In this document: positions 1-10,521 of the stretch, piece after piece
Numbering within the stretch: the first letter of the stretch is position 1
Layout of the letters: every line of letters begins with the position of its first letter
Origin: Stereum hirsutum FP-91666 SS1
Taxonomy: Eukaryota; Basidiomycota; Agaricomycetes; Russulales; Stereaceae
Direction: 5' to 3'
DNA: 64,000 nucleotides
NCBI RefSeq assembly: GCF_000264905.1
Contig: NW_006763144.1
Span: forward strand, 1,307,648 to 1,371,647
The notes under the pieces: generated by a model
Told to the model about the DNA's origin: nothing
The model's input: only the letters and a program-made list of their open reading frames with translations
The model's database searches: none
Program-made: the position numbers and the translations under genes

Positions 1-27
1 TTGAGCTGCAAGTATTATAAGTAGTGT

Positions 28-2625
28 TCACGTTCTAACGACGGGAGTAATGGGACCCTGCTGCGTCTTGCGGGATTTACCCCTCACCTTCTTCCTAGCC
101 GCACCACTAGCTCGCTCATTGGCCGTCCCTTCAGGCCGATCTTCCCTCCCGCGATCCTCCTTCTCTCTCCCACCGCCGCCGCCGCTTATCTTGTTACGAC
201 TCGCGGGGGCGACATCGGGACGATTTCTCGTCTGCAACGGAGCGGAGGGCAGCCTAACTTTGGCTGACCCGGGTTGGATGGCAGGCCCAAGGTGCAAGCC
301 GAGAGCTGGTGCCACCGTGCCACTCTGGATGGCGAGACCGGCGTGCATAGGACTGGGTGTCCTACGTCCTGCGGTCGAGTTGGGGTGCGTATACTGTAAA
401 GGGACGTGGCCTTTTCCGGGGCTATCGACCGAGTTGTGTCTAGTCCTGATCGTGGTCTCGTCGTGAGAAGGCAAGAAACCAGGCAGAGCGGAGACAGACT
501 CTTCTTCAGGGACGGCAGAAAGACGACGTTGAATCAGTCGGGCGAGAGGAATAGAGCGAGGTTGCTGTGCAGAGAGGCTGCGACTGCGTGCCTCCGGAGA
601 GGCGGGCGACGAAGGAGGACGAGCAAAGTACGGCTGCCCTGGACGAGTGGCCTGGCCTCTGGCACTGATGGAACCGCGAGGCGTATTGGGAGGAGGCCGG
701 GGTCGGGGAGGAGAAGCGGTAACGGAAGCGAGAAGGGCATCACGCCTAGCCAAGAGGTCCCTGAGTGTTTCAGCTGGAGAGGTGTTCGACGACGCCTCGG
801 AAGATTTGTGAGTCTGAGCTCTAGAGTGAGAACCGATCTGAATCGAGGGAGCGAGGGCGTCGGATGAGTTCGTGCCATGAAGCTGTTCGTAGACCTGACG
901 ACGAAGTTCCTGATTCGCATCAGTAACGCCCATAGTCCGATTACGTATGCCTTCAAGAGCCTGCTCGGTGAACTGAGGGCTAGTCCAGTTGGTAGGAGAA
1001 GACATAGATTCCTGGTAGGGGGAGAATGCAGAAGACCAGAGTGGAGAAGAAGAGCTAGGCGGTGTAGGTAACATGTTGCTCTGTTTCTGTAACTGCTGGC
1101 GATGATACTGTTGTGCGATTTCCATGGCAGATAGACGTTGACGAGGAGCGGAGGAGCGAGGCTCGATAAATATCTGAGGAAGAGGGGATCCAGCAGCGGG
1201 TCGAGAAGAAAGCTTCATCGAAGAGCCAGGACCTTTCGCTAGCATGGGACCTAGATTGTTAGGCGAGGTGAACCCGAAGCCGTGAAGGATTGAAGGGTGG
1301 GTGTCGACGGGGGGCGTGGGGAGGAGACTCTGTAGGTACAAGGGCGCTTGCGCGCCAGTACCCGGAAGATCTTTGTAATCGGATCCTGCCTCCCAAGATT
1401 TGCCGTGATAGTCTTGTAAAAGATTCTCGAGAATGATCGCATCATCGCCACAAGGGTAAGGAAGATTCGAGACTTGTTCCGGAGGAAAGAGACCGCGAAT
1501 GTGGGCGTTGGTCTCATTGCGAGGGAGTAAAGGTGAACGATGCACGGGTTCCGTAGGCTGAGATCGTCTCTGGTTGTCGGCAGGCTTGTGATATGCCGAC
1601 TGGACGGGTTTAGAAGTCAAGCTTTGCTGAGCGGTATGCGAAGTTTTTCGTTGCGAATGCGTGGGTTGCATACTCTTCGAGCGGTCGATCGGGGGGTTAC
1701 CGTCATGGCCGAGGCCCCATATCATACGGGGAAGACTATCCGGTTCCTCGATGATAGTACCTTCAGCACCGCTGAACAGAAAGATGTCAGATGTTAGTCT
1801 CATATCGGGCTACATAAAGACATACGAGGGGCAGCGAGCGTAAGGCAAAGAAAGTGGGCCATGAAGAGCGGGGATAGGACGGGGCGGGGAACTTGCCCAG
1901 GAGATCCATCCTATGTATGGGGTGAGTAAGCGTAGTGCTGGTAATAGGTGCCAAAAAACCCGAATACTGACCGTCCTCATCAGCTTTGAGCACAGGGGTG
2001 GAATCCGGCTTGGGTAACTCTTTGATGGGTTGTGGGCGCAAGAAGGCATCGGATAATCCCCCGTCATGCTCTATGATAATGATAGAATCTATGAATGACA
2101 GCGGGATAGTACATGAGCTAAGGATGCTTCCACAGAGACAGCAGGAGTCTTACCTGACCTATCTCCATCTAAAGAGAGATAAGATTCTACGCTACAGAGG
2201 GATGCGTCCTGAGAATCTGTGGAAGTGCTGGTGTCCATGAGGTGGCGCTGTTCAGGCATAGACACGATACGCAGGGTGTTGGCTCGGAGCTCAGCTTTGG
2301 CGGCACAGATGGCGTCCGTTTCTGGCAAAGAGACATTACGAGATTTTTCGATGGATCCCTGAGAGGGTAGATTACGACCCAGCGGGGGCGGCTTCATGGT
2401 GCGTTGAACCTGTAACAAGGCCGACGGAGAAGAACTAGCTAGCGCCGAGATGTCGTGTGAAGTCGAGAAACCCAGAGAAGACAGTGACGACAGTGAGGAT
2501 TCGTTGACCGAGAATACTGGGCTCTGAAGATCAGAGGCTTGAGATTGGCTGGCCGTAGGTGACGGCGACGCTGTCGACGTTTGCACGGAGCGTTCGCTGC
2601 ACGCTTCAACTGAGATGCCCGCCAT
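28..2625 (-). CDS. Hypothetical Ser/Pro-rich disordered protein, 4 exons
   Basis: Function not recognised. I rebuilt the gene as complement(join(28..1771,1826..1910,1972..2088,2154..2625)), which gives 805 residues. Each intron has a GT donor and an AG acceptor; the 54-bp intron 3 has a GTATGT donor and a CTAAC branch site. The start is the ATG at 2625, opening MAGISVEACSE. Most of the protein is low complexity, with Ser-, Pro-, Arg- and Gln-rich runs. The tail is basic (RKKVRGKSRKTQQG) and follows a Gly run. One ordered-looking stretch near residue 160 reads DSIIIIEHDGGLSDAF, and another later has DLLARRDALLASV. There is no signal peptide or membrane helix. It shares a 266-bp promoter region with the divergent SNAPC3-like gene. 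A regulatory or scaffold role is only a guess from composition. The exon 1/2 acceptor could lie 18 bp further on without a frame change. Confidence 0.7.
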
Positions 2626-2891
2626 GAGAGTAGATAGAAGATCTCTAGAACAACCAAGAGAAAATGATAAAAGAAAAGAGAGCGTGTACGAGCGATGGGC
2701 GTAGTTGCTGGCCCGCGGTCGAGGTGGGGAGAGGCAACGTTGAGTGTTCAATTCGGCGGGCAATTTGGAACTTATACAGTCGCCCGCGTGGCCCGTCCGT
2801 ACTTTCAGACTCCGCTCGGGTTCGAACACATCGCTTCGGACTTCCGACGCTTGCCACGTACCTCTCCGACGCTCGGTACCGTTTTCACCTC
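2626..2891. promoter_or_regulatory. Divergent intergenic promoter region
   Basis: This 266-bp stretch separates two start codons that point away from each other (2625 minus, 2892 plus). It must hold both promoters and both 5' leaders. I see no clear TATA box. Short open frames cross it on both strands but show no coding character. Confidence 0.5.
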
Positions 2892-4395
2892 ATGAATACC
2901 ACTGTAGCGAGTCTCGCATACGACTCTCATTTTGGTCCACCCTCTGAGCCTTTGAATATCGAAGACTTCATAACAGACGGCCGCAAACCACTATCTTCAT
3001 CCGAGGAGAATCTCTTTACGTCGAAGCCCTGTCACATACAGAATAGAGACGCTCTTGAAACTCTCACCGAGGACCAACGAAAGGAAATTCAAGATGAATG
3101 TTGGTATGCCGTTGACCCACCTCTAGATATGGGCCGAACCTGATTAAAACTTCCAGCTTGGATGAATTGAATGCCAACGTGAAGGACACGCTCAAAGATC
3201 CTCGTCTATACGCTCATGCTCGTCGAACCCACGAGGCGGCAATTATATCCGTGTATGAGACAACAGAAACGAATGTCTCCAACCGAAGAAAACGGAAAAG
3301 AGAGGACCTTGCCCCATCAGCTCAAGATCCTCCTGAACTTGTTGCCTTTCGCGAACAGCTGACAAATATAACCTTGCAAAGCTGGCCGTCCGTATGTTTT
3401 CCCAGGTTACATTCGACGATACTGACTCCGCCATTTAGTCTGCCTCATACGGCCTCCTTTTTTATCCGCGGTCCCAAAAACTCTGATCTGAATCCGCTAA
3501 CAGAAGTGGTCCGTTAACTTTATCTCACAAAAGCATCGAGAACTAAATTTTCAACATCGTAGAAACATTCAATGGATGACGTCCCAGCTGTTTCTCAAGC
3601 CATTCTCACCATATCAGTACACCAGCGCATTGCCTGGTCTCATAACTTTATCGCTCGTCTATCTCAGCACGCTATGGTATCGTCACAAACCCTCGGAGAC
3701 CTCTTCGAAATGATACCTTGTCAATCCAACGAGCTCCCTTCGGAAACATTGGACGATGATGGGAAGTATACGTACGCAGATAGCTCAAGCAATGTTCCTC
3801 CGCCATCGAGTGGATTCGTACTCTGTATAGAGGGAATCGCATACGGAGACGGTATGAGCGAAGATGATTATGCTGAGTATGTCTCTAGTCGACTATACCG
3901 CTCCCACCACTGGAGTTGACGTTTGGCACAAGTAAGCTAGTCAAACATCTTGCAAATACAGAGGCACCCCTTCAGAATGGACCTAAGGCACACGACACAC
4001 CTCTATCTTCACTCTCGGTCAGGCTTCATCAGCCATACTGGCTCCTCCACCAAGGCGATTGCGAGCACTACATCGTGTTTGAAGAGATTCGGTACGTTTC
4101 CAGGATCGTTTTCCAGTTCATTGCACTGACTTCGTCGCATAGCTTAATACATCCCAGTGATCCCAAGAGTGGCTATCCGCTTACCCTCCAAATAACGCCA
4201 CCCTCGCTCAGTCTATGCCGTGCATGTACGCGCGTGCCGGCTGTCTATTCCATCGTCGGGGACATTCGCCTTGGAGAAAGCCCATGTGTTCTTTGCGCCG
4301 CCTGCTGGAGGACTATGGGAATTCCCCCAGGTGATCAGGCTGACTTTATCACAGTTGTTCCCCTCCCTCGTCACGAACTTGGTTGGCAGACATAG
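2892..4395 (+). CDS. snRNA-activating protein complex subunit 3 (SNAPC3/SNAP50-like)
   Basis: The C-terminal half matches the SNAPC3 (SNAP50) family, which binds the proximal sequence element of snRNA promoters for RNA polymerase II and III. Diagnostic stretches are TLGDLFEMIPC, then YWLLHQGDCEHYIVF, then a cysteine-rich region (CRACTRVPAVYS, SPCVLCAACW) like the zinc-binding end of SNAPC3. The start is the ATG at 2892. Exon 1 ends at 3103 and exon 2 begins at 3157. The exon after the intron ending at 3562 carries the ILTISVHQRI region. The last intron runs from 4092 to 4142, and the stop is at 4395. The splicing around 3350-3562 and 3880-3915 is not settled: more than one pairing is possible and one region changes frame. 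Family assignment is firm; the exact product is not. Confidence 0.75.
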
Positions 4396-4453
4396 CCCTT
4401 CCATTCGCGACATGCAATAATTTCCTTGTGCTATCTGCAGGAGCTCTCTTTCT

Positions 4454-4724
4454 CTACTGTAGTTTTTCGACCATAAGTTCGTGGGAAGATTATGTCAGAC
4501 GTGACACTCGCCAGGCCACGGTTCGTTTGGCTGGGCCACGCGTGACGAACCAATGAAATTGTTCGCAGTACGACCCAAAATTTGATTTTCGGGCAATTTC
4601 GGTGCAAATTGGTCACGATTTACTGTTCGTGGACCCACGTATCTGCGTGACTATTGGGTCAAATATGTTCGCCGGCGCACCCTGCGTGATGCGTGACGAA
4701 CATATGGTCGAAAAACTACAGTAG
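4454..4724. mobile_element. MITE-like element with 29-bp terminal inverted repeats
   Basis: A 271-bp noncoding block begins CTACTGTAGTTTTTCGACCA and ends with the reverse complement of that sequence. The two ends match at 28 of 29 positions, with one mismatch near position 23. It contains no open frame of useful length, which is what a non-autonomous inverted-repeat element looks like. The interior carries several CGTGACGAAC-like words in both orientations. I cannot see a clear target-site duplication in the flanks (tct before, tta after), so the superfamily is not assigned. It sits just after the SNAPC3-like gene and about 86 bp before the duplicated gene units. Confidence 0.75.
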
Positions 4725-5222
4725 TTAAGGAGCAATCATTTTGTCCGGAGCCGGTGTAAATTGTAGAGAACAGTAGATACTTAACGGCAACGTTCGCTTG
4801 CGCATGTTAAGGTGGCTCGCATTCGTCAAGCCTGGTCTCAATTTTGGCGGCGTTGCTTGCACATCAGGAGAGGCGCCACCGACTGGTCACACCGCCGCAG
4901 AACGCCGCGTAATACGCGGTTGTTGACGCGTTATTTGGCTGCATCCTCCACCTCTCCTCACCGTCACCGTCTAGTCTCGTTCTTTTTACGCTCGATCCTC
5001 TGAAGAATCCATGCTCGTTCTCATAATGTCTTCATTACTTTTGTACTCAAGTTGGATACGGGACTGATGGCCAGACCGAAATCTTAGGATGCCTTTCCCA
5101 GTCGTTCACCCGCCCGTCTCAGCTCTACGTACCTTCTGTCTCAGGCCAACAGTCCCCATTCAAGCATCAAGAAACTTACCGAGGACCAGCAGTCTCGTAT
5201 GATGAAGCGTCCTTCGAATGCC

Positions 5223-5229
5223 TATAAAA
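5223..5229 (+). promoter_or_regulatory. TATA box, duplicated gene A
   Basis: TATAAAA lies 133 bp before the ATG at 5356. The same box lies 134 bp before the start of the paralogue, inside the same conserved stretch (CGAATGCCTATAAAA). Its conservation in both sequence and spacing supports a core promoter role. Confidence 0.6.
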
Positions 5230-5355
5230 CCATGGCTCGAAAACTAGTTATCCTCATCCATAGGTCTACAGTCGCACTCCACATCTTCGCTTGCACTACT
5301 GCACATCCAGCTCAACTGCAACTTTACTTGTATTTTCACTCGTTCGACTATAACC

Positions 5356-6457
5356 ATGTTCTTCTTGGAGACTTCTATTCTCGTCTTCGCCTTCATGGTC
5401 GACCTGCTCTTCACTATGGTCTCTGTGGCGCTTGACTTGTTCTTCGGTGCTACTCTCTTCATCTTGTGCGCCGACTGCCAAGTACAAGACATCATTGTGG
5501 CCACCACATCTATCGACAAAATCGACTCACTGTCCCATGCACCAGCAAGTGCTAGCCTCTCCGAGTCCGCCATCCAGCACTCCGACCGAGGCATTCACGA
5601 GCTCAGCGACAAGCAACGCATCGCTCAGTTCGAGATTGACGTCGAGACTCTGACCGAACGCCTTGCGCTCCGAGAGAACGAGGTAGTTGCTTTTGAGCAC
5701 TTGGTGAGTCACTCGCTGCTGATATCTACTGTACGAGTATTGTACTGACAATGTTACGCAGACCGCCTACCTCGGCACCGTCATCGAAGACAAAAATGTC
5801 CAAATCTCCACTTCGAGGCAAGAGAACGAACAAGAGAAAATAAGACTCGAACAAGAGAAAACAACACTCCAACAAGAGAGAGCAACACTCCAACAGGAGA
5901 AAGCAACATTCCAACACGAGAAAACAACATTCCAACACGAGAAAACAACATTCCAACACGAGAAAACAACATTCCAACATGAGAAAACAAGACTTCAACA
6001 GCAGGTAAATTGGCCACCCATATCATAAATATTGTGAATGTCATACTAAGCATAGTATCTACCGCTACAGATCCAAACCCACGGCCTGTTTATCGCAGAC
6101 CTCACCCAAGCTCTCGCTCAAACTCGCACCGACTCTATGCACGAGAAGATACTGGCTCAGCAAGAGCTCGACAGGGCCCACGTGGAGATCCTCGAGAACA
6201 AAGCCGATGCTGTTCGTCACTCTCGCAAGGTCAAGCGTCTCAGCAGCGTAGTCAAACAACGTGGCGAGCTCGCCCTCAAACTCGCCCGCCGCCCTATCTT
6301 TTTCGACCCCAAGAGTCTTCCCGGCGGACCTATCGCTGCCATGCTTCCTACTCCCCCTGCTTCGCCTGCACTCGTCAATGCCTCGTTCGACAACGAGTCT
6401 GCACCGCTCTCCACTTCCATCTCTTCCACCGACAGCGCCGCCTCCCCTCTCGCATGA
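5356..6457 (+). CDS. Membrane-anchored coiled-coil protein, paralogue A
   Basis: Function not recognised. The model join(5356..5703,5762..6004,6071..6457) gives 325 residues with clean phase-0 introns. Residues about 8-38 form one long hydrophobic segment ending in LFILCADC, a signal anchor or single membrane helix. A coiled-coil region follows. Its second exon holds heptad repeats of the type EKTTFQH, at least four nearly identical, preceded by more diverged LQQERAT and LEQEKTT units. A third exon adds another helical stretch and ends in a Pro/Ser-rich tail (LPTPPASPALVNASFDN). Paralogue B at 7565 shares the anchor, a helical exon and the tail but lacks the heptad block. The 21-bp DNA repeats that encode the heptads are a likely source of length variation. 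The gene looks lineage-specific. Confidence 0.8.
5838..6004 (+). repeat. 21-bp minisatellite coding for heptads
   Basis: Within exon 2 of paralogue A, a 21-bp unit (ACAACATTCCAACACGAGAA plus A) repeats in frame, with the cleanest copies at about 5905-5990. Each copy adds one heptad with regular hydrophobic spacing, so unit gain or loss would lengthen or shorten the coiled coil without a frame change. Confidence 0.8.
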
Positions 6458-7030
6458 GAGTCGCATGTTGGTTACATGTCCCTTGCGTTACACATCATCA
6501 CACACATTCGCCAGTCCCCTTGCACATATTCCCCAATCCCATTGCATATATTCCCCATTCCCATATCGTATTGCGTACCCAATCTCTCCAGTTTGTTTGT
6601 TTGCTTGTCTGCTGGCCTATGTTCTGTCTTGTATTATTTAGTCATTCCTGCCTCATGTACTCGTCCACGCCCCGTCGGGCTCCATCTCCTGTTCCCATTC
6701 CTACTACTATATCGTGTTACATTCTCAATCTCTCCGGGATGTTTGTGTTGTGTATTGGGTGTCCTAATGATATCCTCCGTTTTGTTGATTCGTCGTGATG
6801 TGATTCTGCGTATCATCTATTGCAACCATCTGAAGCGTGAAGACTTCAACAACAACAGGCCGGGTCCATGCTGCTACCAACAAGTAGACCAGAAACGAGA
6901 GAAATGCCAATATTTTACATGAGTGTACAGCGTATCGGTACTAAGGGTGCAAGTGAGGAGCAGATGGGGTACCGCAATGGGGCAAGCATGAACGTAGATA
7001 CTCAGCGGCGGTGTGCGCTTATGCATCTTG
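6458..7030. other. 3' flank of paralogue A, no gene seen
   Basis: Noncoding by appearance. It holds a run of CACATATTCCCC-like direct repeats at about 6500-6560 and the 3' part of duplication unit 1, much of which (6832-6990) reappears at 8645-8795. Confidence 0.5.
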
Positions 7031-7430
7031 GGGTGGCTCGCATCCGTCGAGCCTGGACTCAATTTTGGCAGCGTTGTTTACAAACTAGGAGACGCGCCAC
7101 ACACTCGCATAAGACGCGTTGTTGACGCGTTATTTGGCTGCATCCTCCACCCCTCCTTCCTCACCGTCACCATCTAGTCTCGTTCTTTTTACGCTCAATG
7201 CTCTGAAGAATCCGTGCACGTTCCCCGACTATCTACATTGCCTCTGTTACTTGTATACCAGTTGGGCACGCGACCGATGGTCGGGGGGAAATCCCGGGAT
7301 GCATTTCACAGTCGTCCACGCCCGTCTCAGCTCTACGTACCTTCTGTCTCAGGCTAGCAGTCCTCCTCCATGCATCCAGAAACTCTCCGAGGACCAGAAG
7401 TCTCGTATCGTGAGGCTTCCTTCGAATGCC

Positions 7431-7437
7431 TATAAAA
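7431..7437 (+). promoter_or_regulatory. TATA box, duplicated gene B
   Basis: TATAAAA lies 134 bp before the ATG at 7565, matching the spacing in the sister gene to within one base. Confidence 0.6.
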
Positions 7438-7564
7438 ACATGGCTTGAAAACTAGTTATCCTCATTCTCATCCACAGGTCTACAGTCGTACTCCACAGCG
7501 TCGCTTGCATCACTTGCACATCTAGCTTAACTGCAACTCTACCTGTATCCTCACTCGTTCGACC

Positions 7565-8490
7565 ATGCTCGTCTTCGTCTTCATGGTCAACCTGCTCGTC
7601 ACCATGGTCTCTGTGACCCTTGACTTGTTCTTCCGTGCTGCTCTCTTCATCTTGCGGGCCGCCTGCCAAATACCAGACATCATCGAAGCCGCTGCATCTA
7701 TCAGCAGCGTCGGCGCAGTGTCCCATACGCCGACAAGTGCTAGTCTTCCCGAGGCCGCCATCCAGCACTCCGAAGGAAACATTCACCGCGACCTCAGCGA
7801 TGAGCAACGTGCCGCTCAGCTCGAGACCAGAGTCGAGGCTCTCAAACAGCGTCTTGCACTCCGTGAGAACGCGAACGCTGCTCTGCAGCGCAAAGTATGT
7901 CCTGTTCCTGCTCTCTTATCTACGAGCTTTACACTGATATACCCGTTCTTGTAGTACCTTGCGCTCCGTGAGGACGCACACGCTGCTCTGCAGCGCACAG
8001 TATGTCCTATCCCTGCTCTCTTATCCACGAGCTTCACACTGATATACCCGTTCTTGTAGACCACCTATCTCAACACCGTCATGGAGGACGTCAGGCAAGA
8101 TAAAGAATGGCTTGAGCAGCAGGTGAGGAGTAGTGGTCATTACCGAAATTTCTATTGCCATCCTAATCCTAACGCGTATTATCCCAGGTCCAAAACCTCG
8201 ACCTGTTTGCCGCAGACCCCAAACTGGCTGGGCAGGAGCTCGAGAGGGTCGACATGGAGACGCTCGTGAACAGAGCCGATGCTCTTCGTCGCAAGGTCAA
8301 GCACCTCGACAACGTAGTCAAACATCGTGACGACTTTGTCCTCAGACTCGCCCGCGACCCTTTCTTTGCGAACTTCAAGGTTCTTCTCGGCGCACCCATC
8401 GCTGCCTTGCTTCCTACGCCCCCTCCTTCGCCTGCACTCGCCAATGCCTCGTTCGACAACGAGCCCGCAGCGCTCTCCCCTTTCGCATGA
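7565..8490 (+). CDS. Membrane-anchored coiled-coil protein, paralogue B
   Basis: Function not recognised. The model join(7565..7894,7955..7999,8060..8122,8188..8490) gives 246 residues. The N-terminus is a long hydrophobic anchor (residues about 2-32, ending LFILRAACQ), followed by helical, charged sequence (LETRVEALKQRLALREN) and the same C-terminal block as paralogue A (RRKVKHLDNVVKHRD, then LPTPPPSPALANASFDN). It differs from A in two ways: it has no EKTTFQH heptads, and it has an extra 45-base exon (7955..7999) that repeats the end of exon 1. The extra exon arose with its intron in a 105-bp duplication. All introns are phase 0, so the insertion keeps the frame. Orientation and promoter match paralogue A. 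Confidence 0.8.
7850..8059 (+). repeat. 105-bp exon-intron tandem duplication
   Basis: Copy 1 spans 7850..7954 (the last 45 bases of exon 1 plus a 60-base intron) and copy 2 spans 7955..8059 (a 45-base exon plus a 60-base intron). The exon parts read RLALRENANAALQRK and YLALREDAHAALQRT. Both introns begin GTATGTCCT and end CCCGTTCTTGTAG. The duplication created a new in-frame exon. Confidence 0.9.
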
Positions 8491-9089
8491 GAGCATTTCC
8501 ATGTTACACATTCCCCGCTCTTGTATTGTGTCACATTCTCAATCTCTCCGGGATGTTTGTGTTGTGTATTGGGTCTCAATGATATCCTCCGTTTTGTTGG
8601 TTCATCGTGGTGTGATTCTGCGTATCATTTATGCGGACCACCCGAAGCATGAAGTCTTCAATAACAGGCCGGGCCCATGCTGCTACCATCAAGTAGACCG
8701 GAATGAGAGATATGCCAATATTTTCCATACAGCAGCGTATCAGTACTAAGAGTGTAAGTGAGGAGCAAATGAGGTACCACAATGGGGCAAGCATGGAATA
8801 ACAAACTCTAAGCAGTCCGGGGTGATACAGATGGGCGTGATGACAGCGAATGGAGCGGTAGAACATTGGGGATGAGGGGTCGTGTTCGTCGTAGCAAGGT
8901 GTAAAAGGTCGTGAAGTGCGTCAATGATGGGTGAGGGCTGATAGATGAAGGTTGTGCGGCGGCTAGGAGCGATTTCTGCTGGAGCTCGGGTACCTTCTTG
9001 CGCCACGCCGTCAACAGTCGGGGGTAGATTTCAGAATAATATATACAAGAACGAACCACAGACGACCATGAGGTTTAGAACGAGTGAAC
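8491..9089. other. Intergenic, 3' ends of two convergent genes
   Basis: The left part is the 3' flank of duplication unit 2. The right part lies past the stop of the minus-strand membrane gene; a GTGAGT at that stop could be a donor for one more exon, with an open minus frame at 8746..9006. I could not confirm such an exon. Confidence 0.35.
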
Positions 9090-10307
9090 TCACTCGTGCA
9101 CCTCCACGCGAACGCCGGGCCTGCTTAGTATAGATTTCGGCTGGTGATGATGAGTGGTGTGGCCCGAGCCATGACCGTTGGCTTGCGAGCGTTCTGTTGC
9201 GCCACTCGCACGCCTCATCGATGGTGGGGGTACAGGAAGAGGACGTTCTTCAGGCTCTGGAGGGTTCGATCTTCGACGAGCACGGCCCTTGCCCTTGTCG
9301 CGTGTGGTGGGCGGCTCTTGTGGGATCGTTATGAGAGGTGCTGGTGGTTGCGCGGATGTGGAAACGGGTACCGCGACGACGACAGGTTGAGAGGGGAAGA
9401 CCTGAGCAGGAGTTTGAGGTGTCATTCCTACAACTGAGGCCATCTCTTGCCTGTGACGCTGATTCGTAGCTGCGATTATGATCACACGACAGTCAACATT
9501 CCTTGCCACATATCATGTCATAAAAACAGGTTAAAGGGGATACATACATTCCAACAGCCTCAGATCGGCCTCCCTGTGGAAGCTCTGCATGAGAGCAGAA
9601 TAACGCTTCACCTGCCACCCCATCTGGGTCGCCCTTGCCTTATTCCCCTGTGCCATCGCCCACTTCTGTTCCTCCTTGAACCTCCTCCGCTCACTGTCCG
9701 CCAACGATGCCTTCTTCCTCAACGCGGCCACTTCGCGCTCCAAAGGGTTCATGGTGTGATTCGGATCGATCCAATCGGACATGGAGTCCCAAGACTGCGT
9801 GGTGGCGGTAGTCACCGACGGAGCAGGGGTATCGAGGAACTCTCGCCTCCGACGCTCGTAAAGCCTGTCGACATCCCGGCTGGTATTCGACTGCGTCGGG
9901 GAGCGAAACTGGACGAGGCGACGTCGAGAGATGGCGGACGAGACGATCGAGCCATCGTAACTGGCCGTTCCCGTGAGGTCGGACGCACCGGTGTCTTCCA
10001 CCACCTGGGAGATGACGTCCGTGAAGAGTACACCGCTTGCGACTCCGAGGAGCAGGCAGGCGCATTCAAGTGTGTCGTGCGTGACGATGAATTTTATGAA
10101 GATTCTAGCGCCGATTACGAGGCCCACGCCCCAGGCGTAGTAAGGAAACTCCATGAGACAGTAGTAAAGGGCAACACCCTGGGCGAGGCCGGAGAGGACA
10201 TGGTCCTCGATGGTGATGGTCTCGCGAACGTTTACAAACTTGTTGAAGGCGATTCGCGTGCCGAGGCCAAGAAGAAGAGAAAGAGACGTGGTGTAGGGGT
10301 AGGGCAT
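9090..10307 (-). CDS. Hypothetical multi-helix membrane protein
   Basis: Function not recognised. The model complement(join(9090..9469,9548..10307)) gives 379 residues, with an intron that starts GTATGT. The start is the ATG at 10307 (MPYPYTTSLSLLLGLG). Three hydrophobic stretches lie in the first 110 residues: SLSLLLGLGTRIAF, VLSGLAQGVALYYCLM through ARIFIKFIV, and CACLLLGVASGVLF. The middle part is hydrophilic and helical (ERRRREFLD, then EREVAALRKKASLADSERR). The tail is Pro-rich and basic (KGKGRARRRSNPPEPEERP). A membrane anchor with a cytoplasmic coiled coil fits. The C-terminus is uncertain because the stop overlaps a possible splice donor (GAGTGAGT). Confidence 0.65.
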
Positions 10308-10521
10308 GGACTATGACTGTGCGCAGTAACCAGAATAGACATGGGTGGAGGTGCACAAGACGCCGACCGCGTCTTATATCAACAACGAACACGAGGCTAT
10401 TTTTCTGAACATTATATCTCACGTGACCGAGACGTAGGAACATTCATGATTCCAAAGCAAATAACGGCAGCATAAATACAAGAATACAGTACACAAGCAA
10501 TGGAGAAAAGGAAAGATAGAC

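Larger units (their letters stand above)
4811..6990. repeat. Tandem segmental duplication, unit 1
   Basis: First of two direct repeats. It contains about 540 bp of upstream sequence, a three-exon gene and about 530 bp downstream. Shared landmarks with unit 2 include GTGGCTCGCAT at the left edge, TTGACGCGTTATTTGGCTGC, the TTCGAATGCCTATAAAA box, the gene itself, and GGGGCAAGCATG at the right edge. The copies differ by many substitutions and indels, so the event is not recent. Confidence 0.85.
7031..8795. repeat. Tandem segmental duplication, unit 2
   Basis: Second direct repeat, about 1.77 kb against 2.18 kb in unit 1. Much of the size difference comes from the missing heptad block and a shorter 3' flank. 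Upstream, promoter, coding and downstream sequences are all recognisable in the same order. Confidence 0.85.

Noticed and set aside
50..1071. Several plus-strand open frames of up to 153 codons
   Set aside because: They mirror the long minus-strand exon of the Ser/Pro-rich gene and have no start context, domain or splice pattern.
5178..5240. HMG-box-like words (MKRPSNAYKTMARKL) upstream of paralogue A
   Set aside because: Only about 15 residues match, the frame soon fails, and the sister unit has a stop right after it. The stretch contains the TATA box, so promoter sequence explains its conservation.
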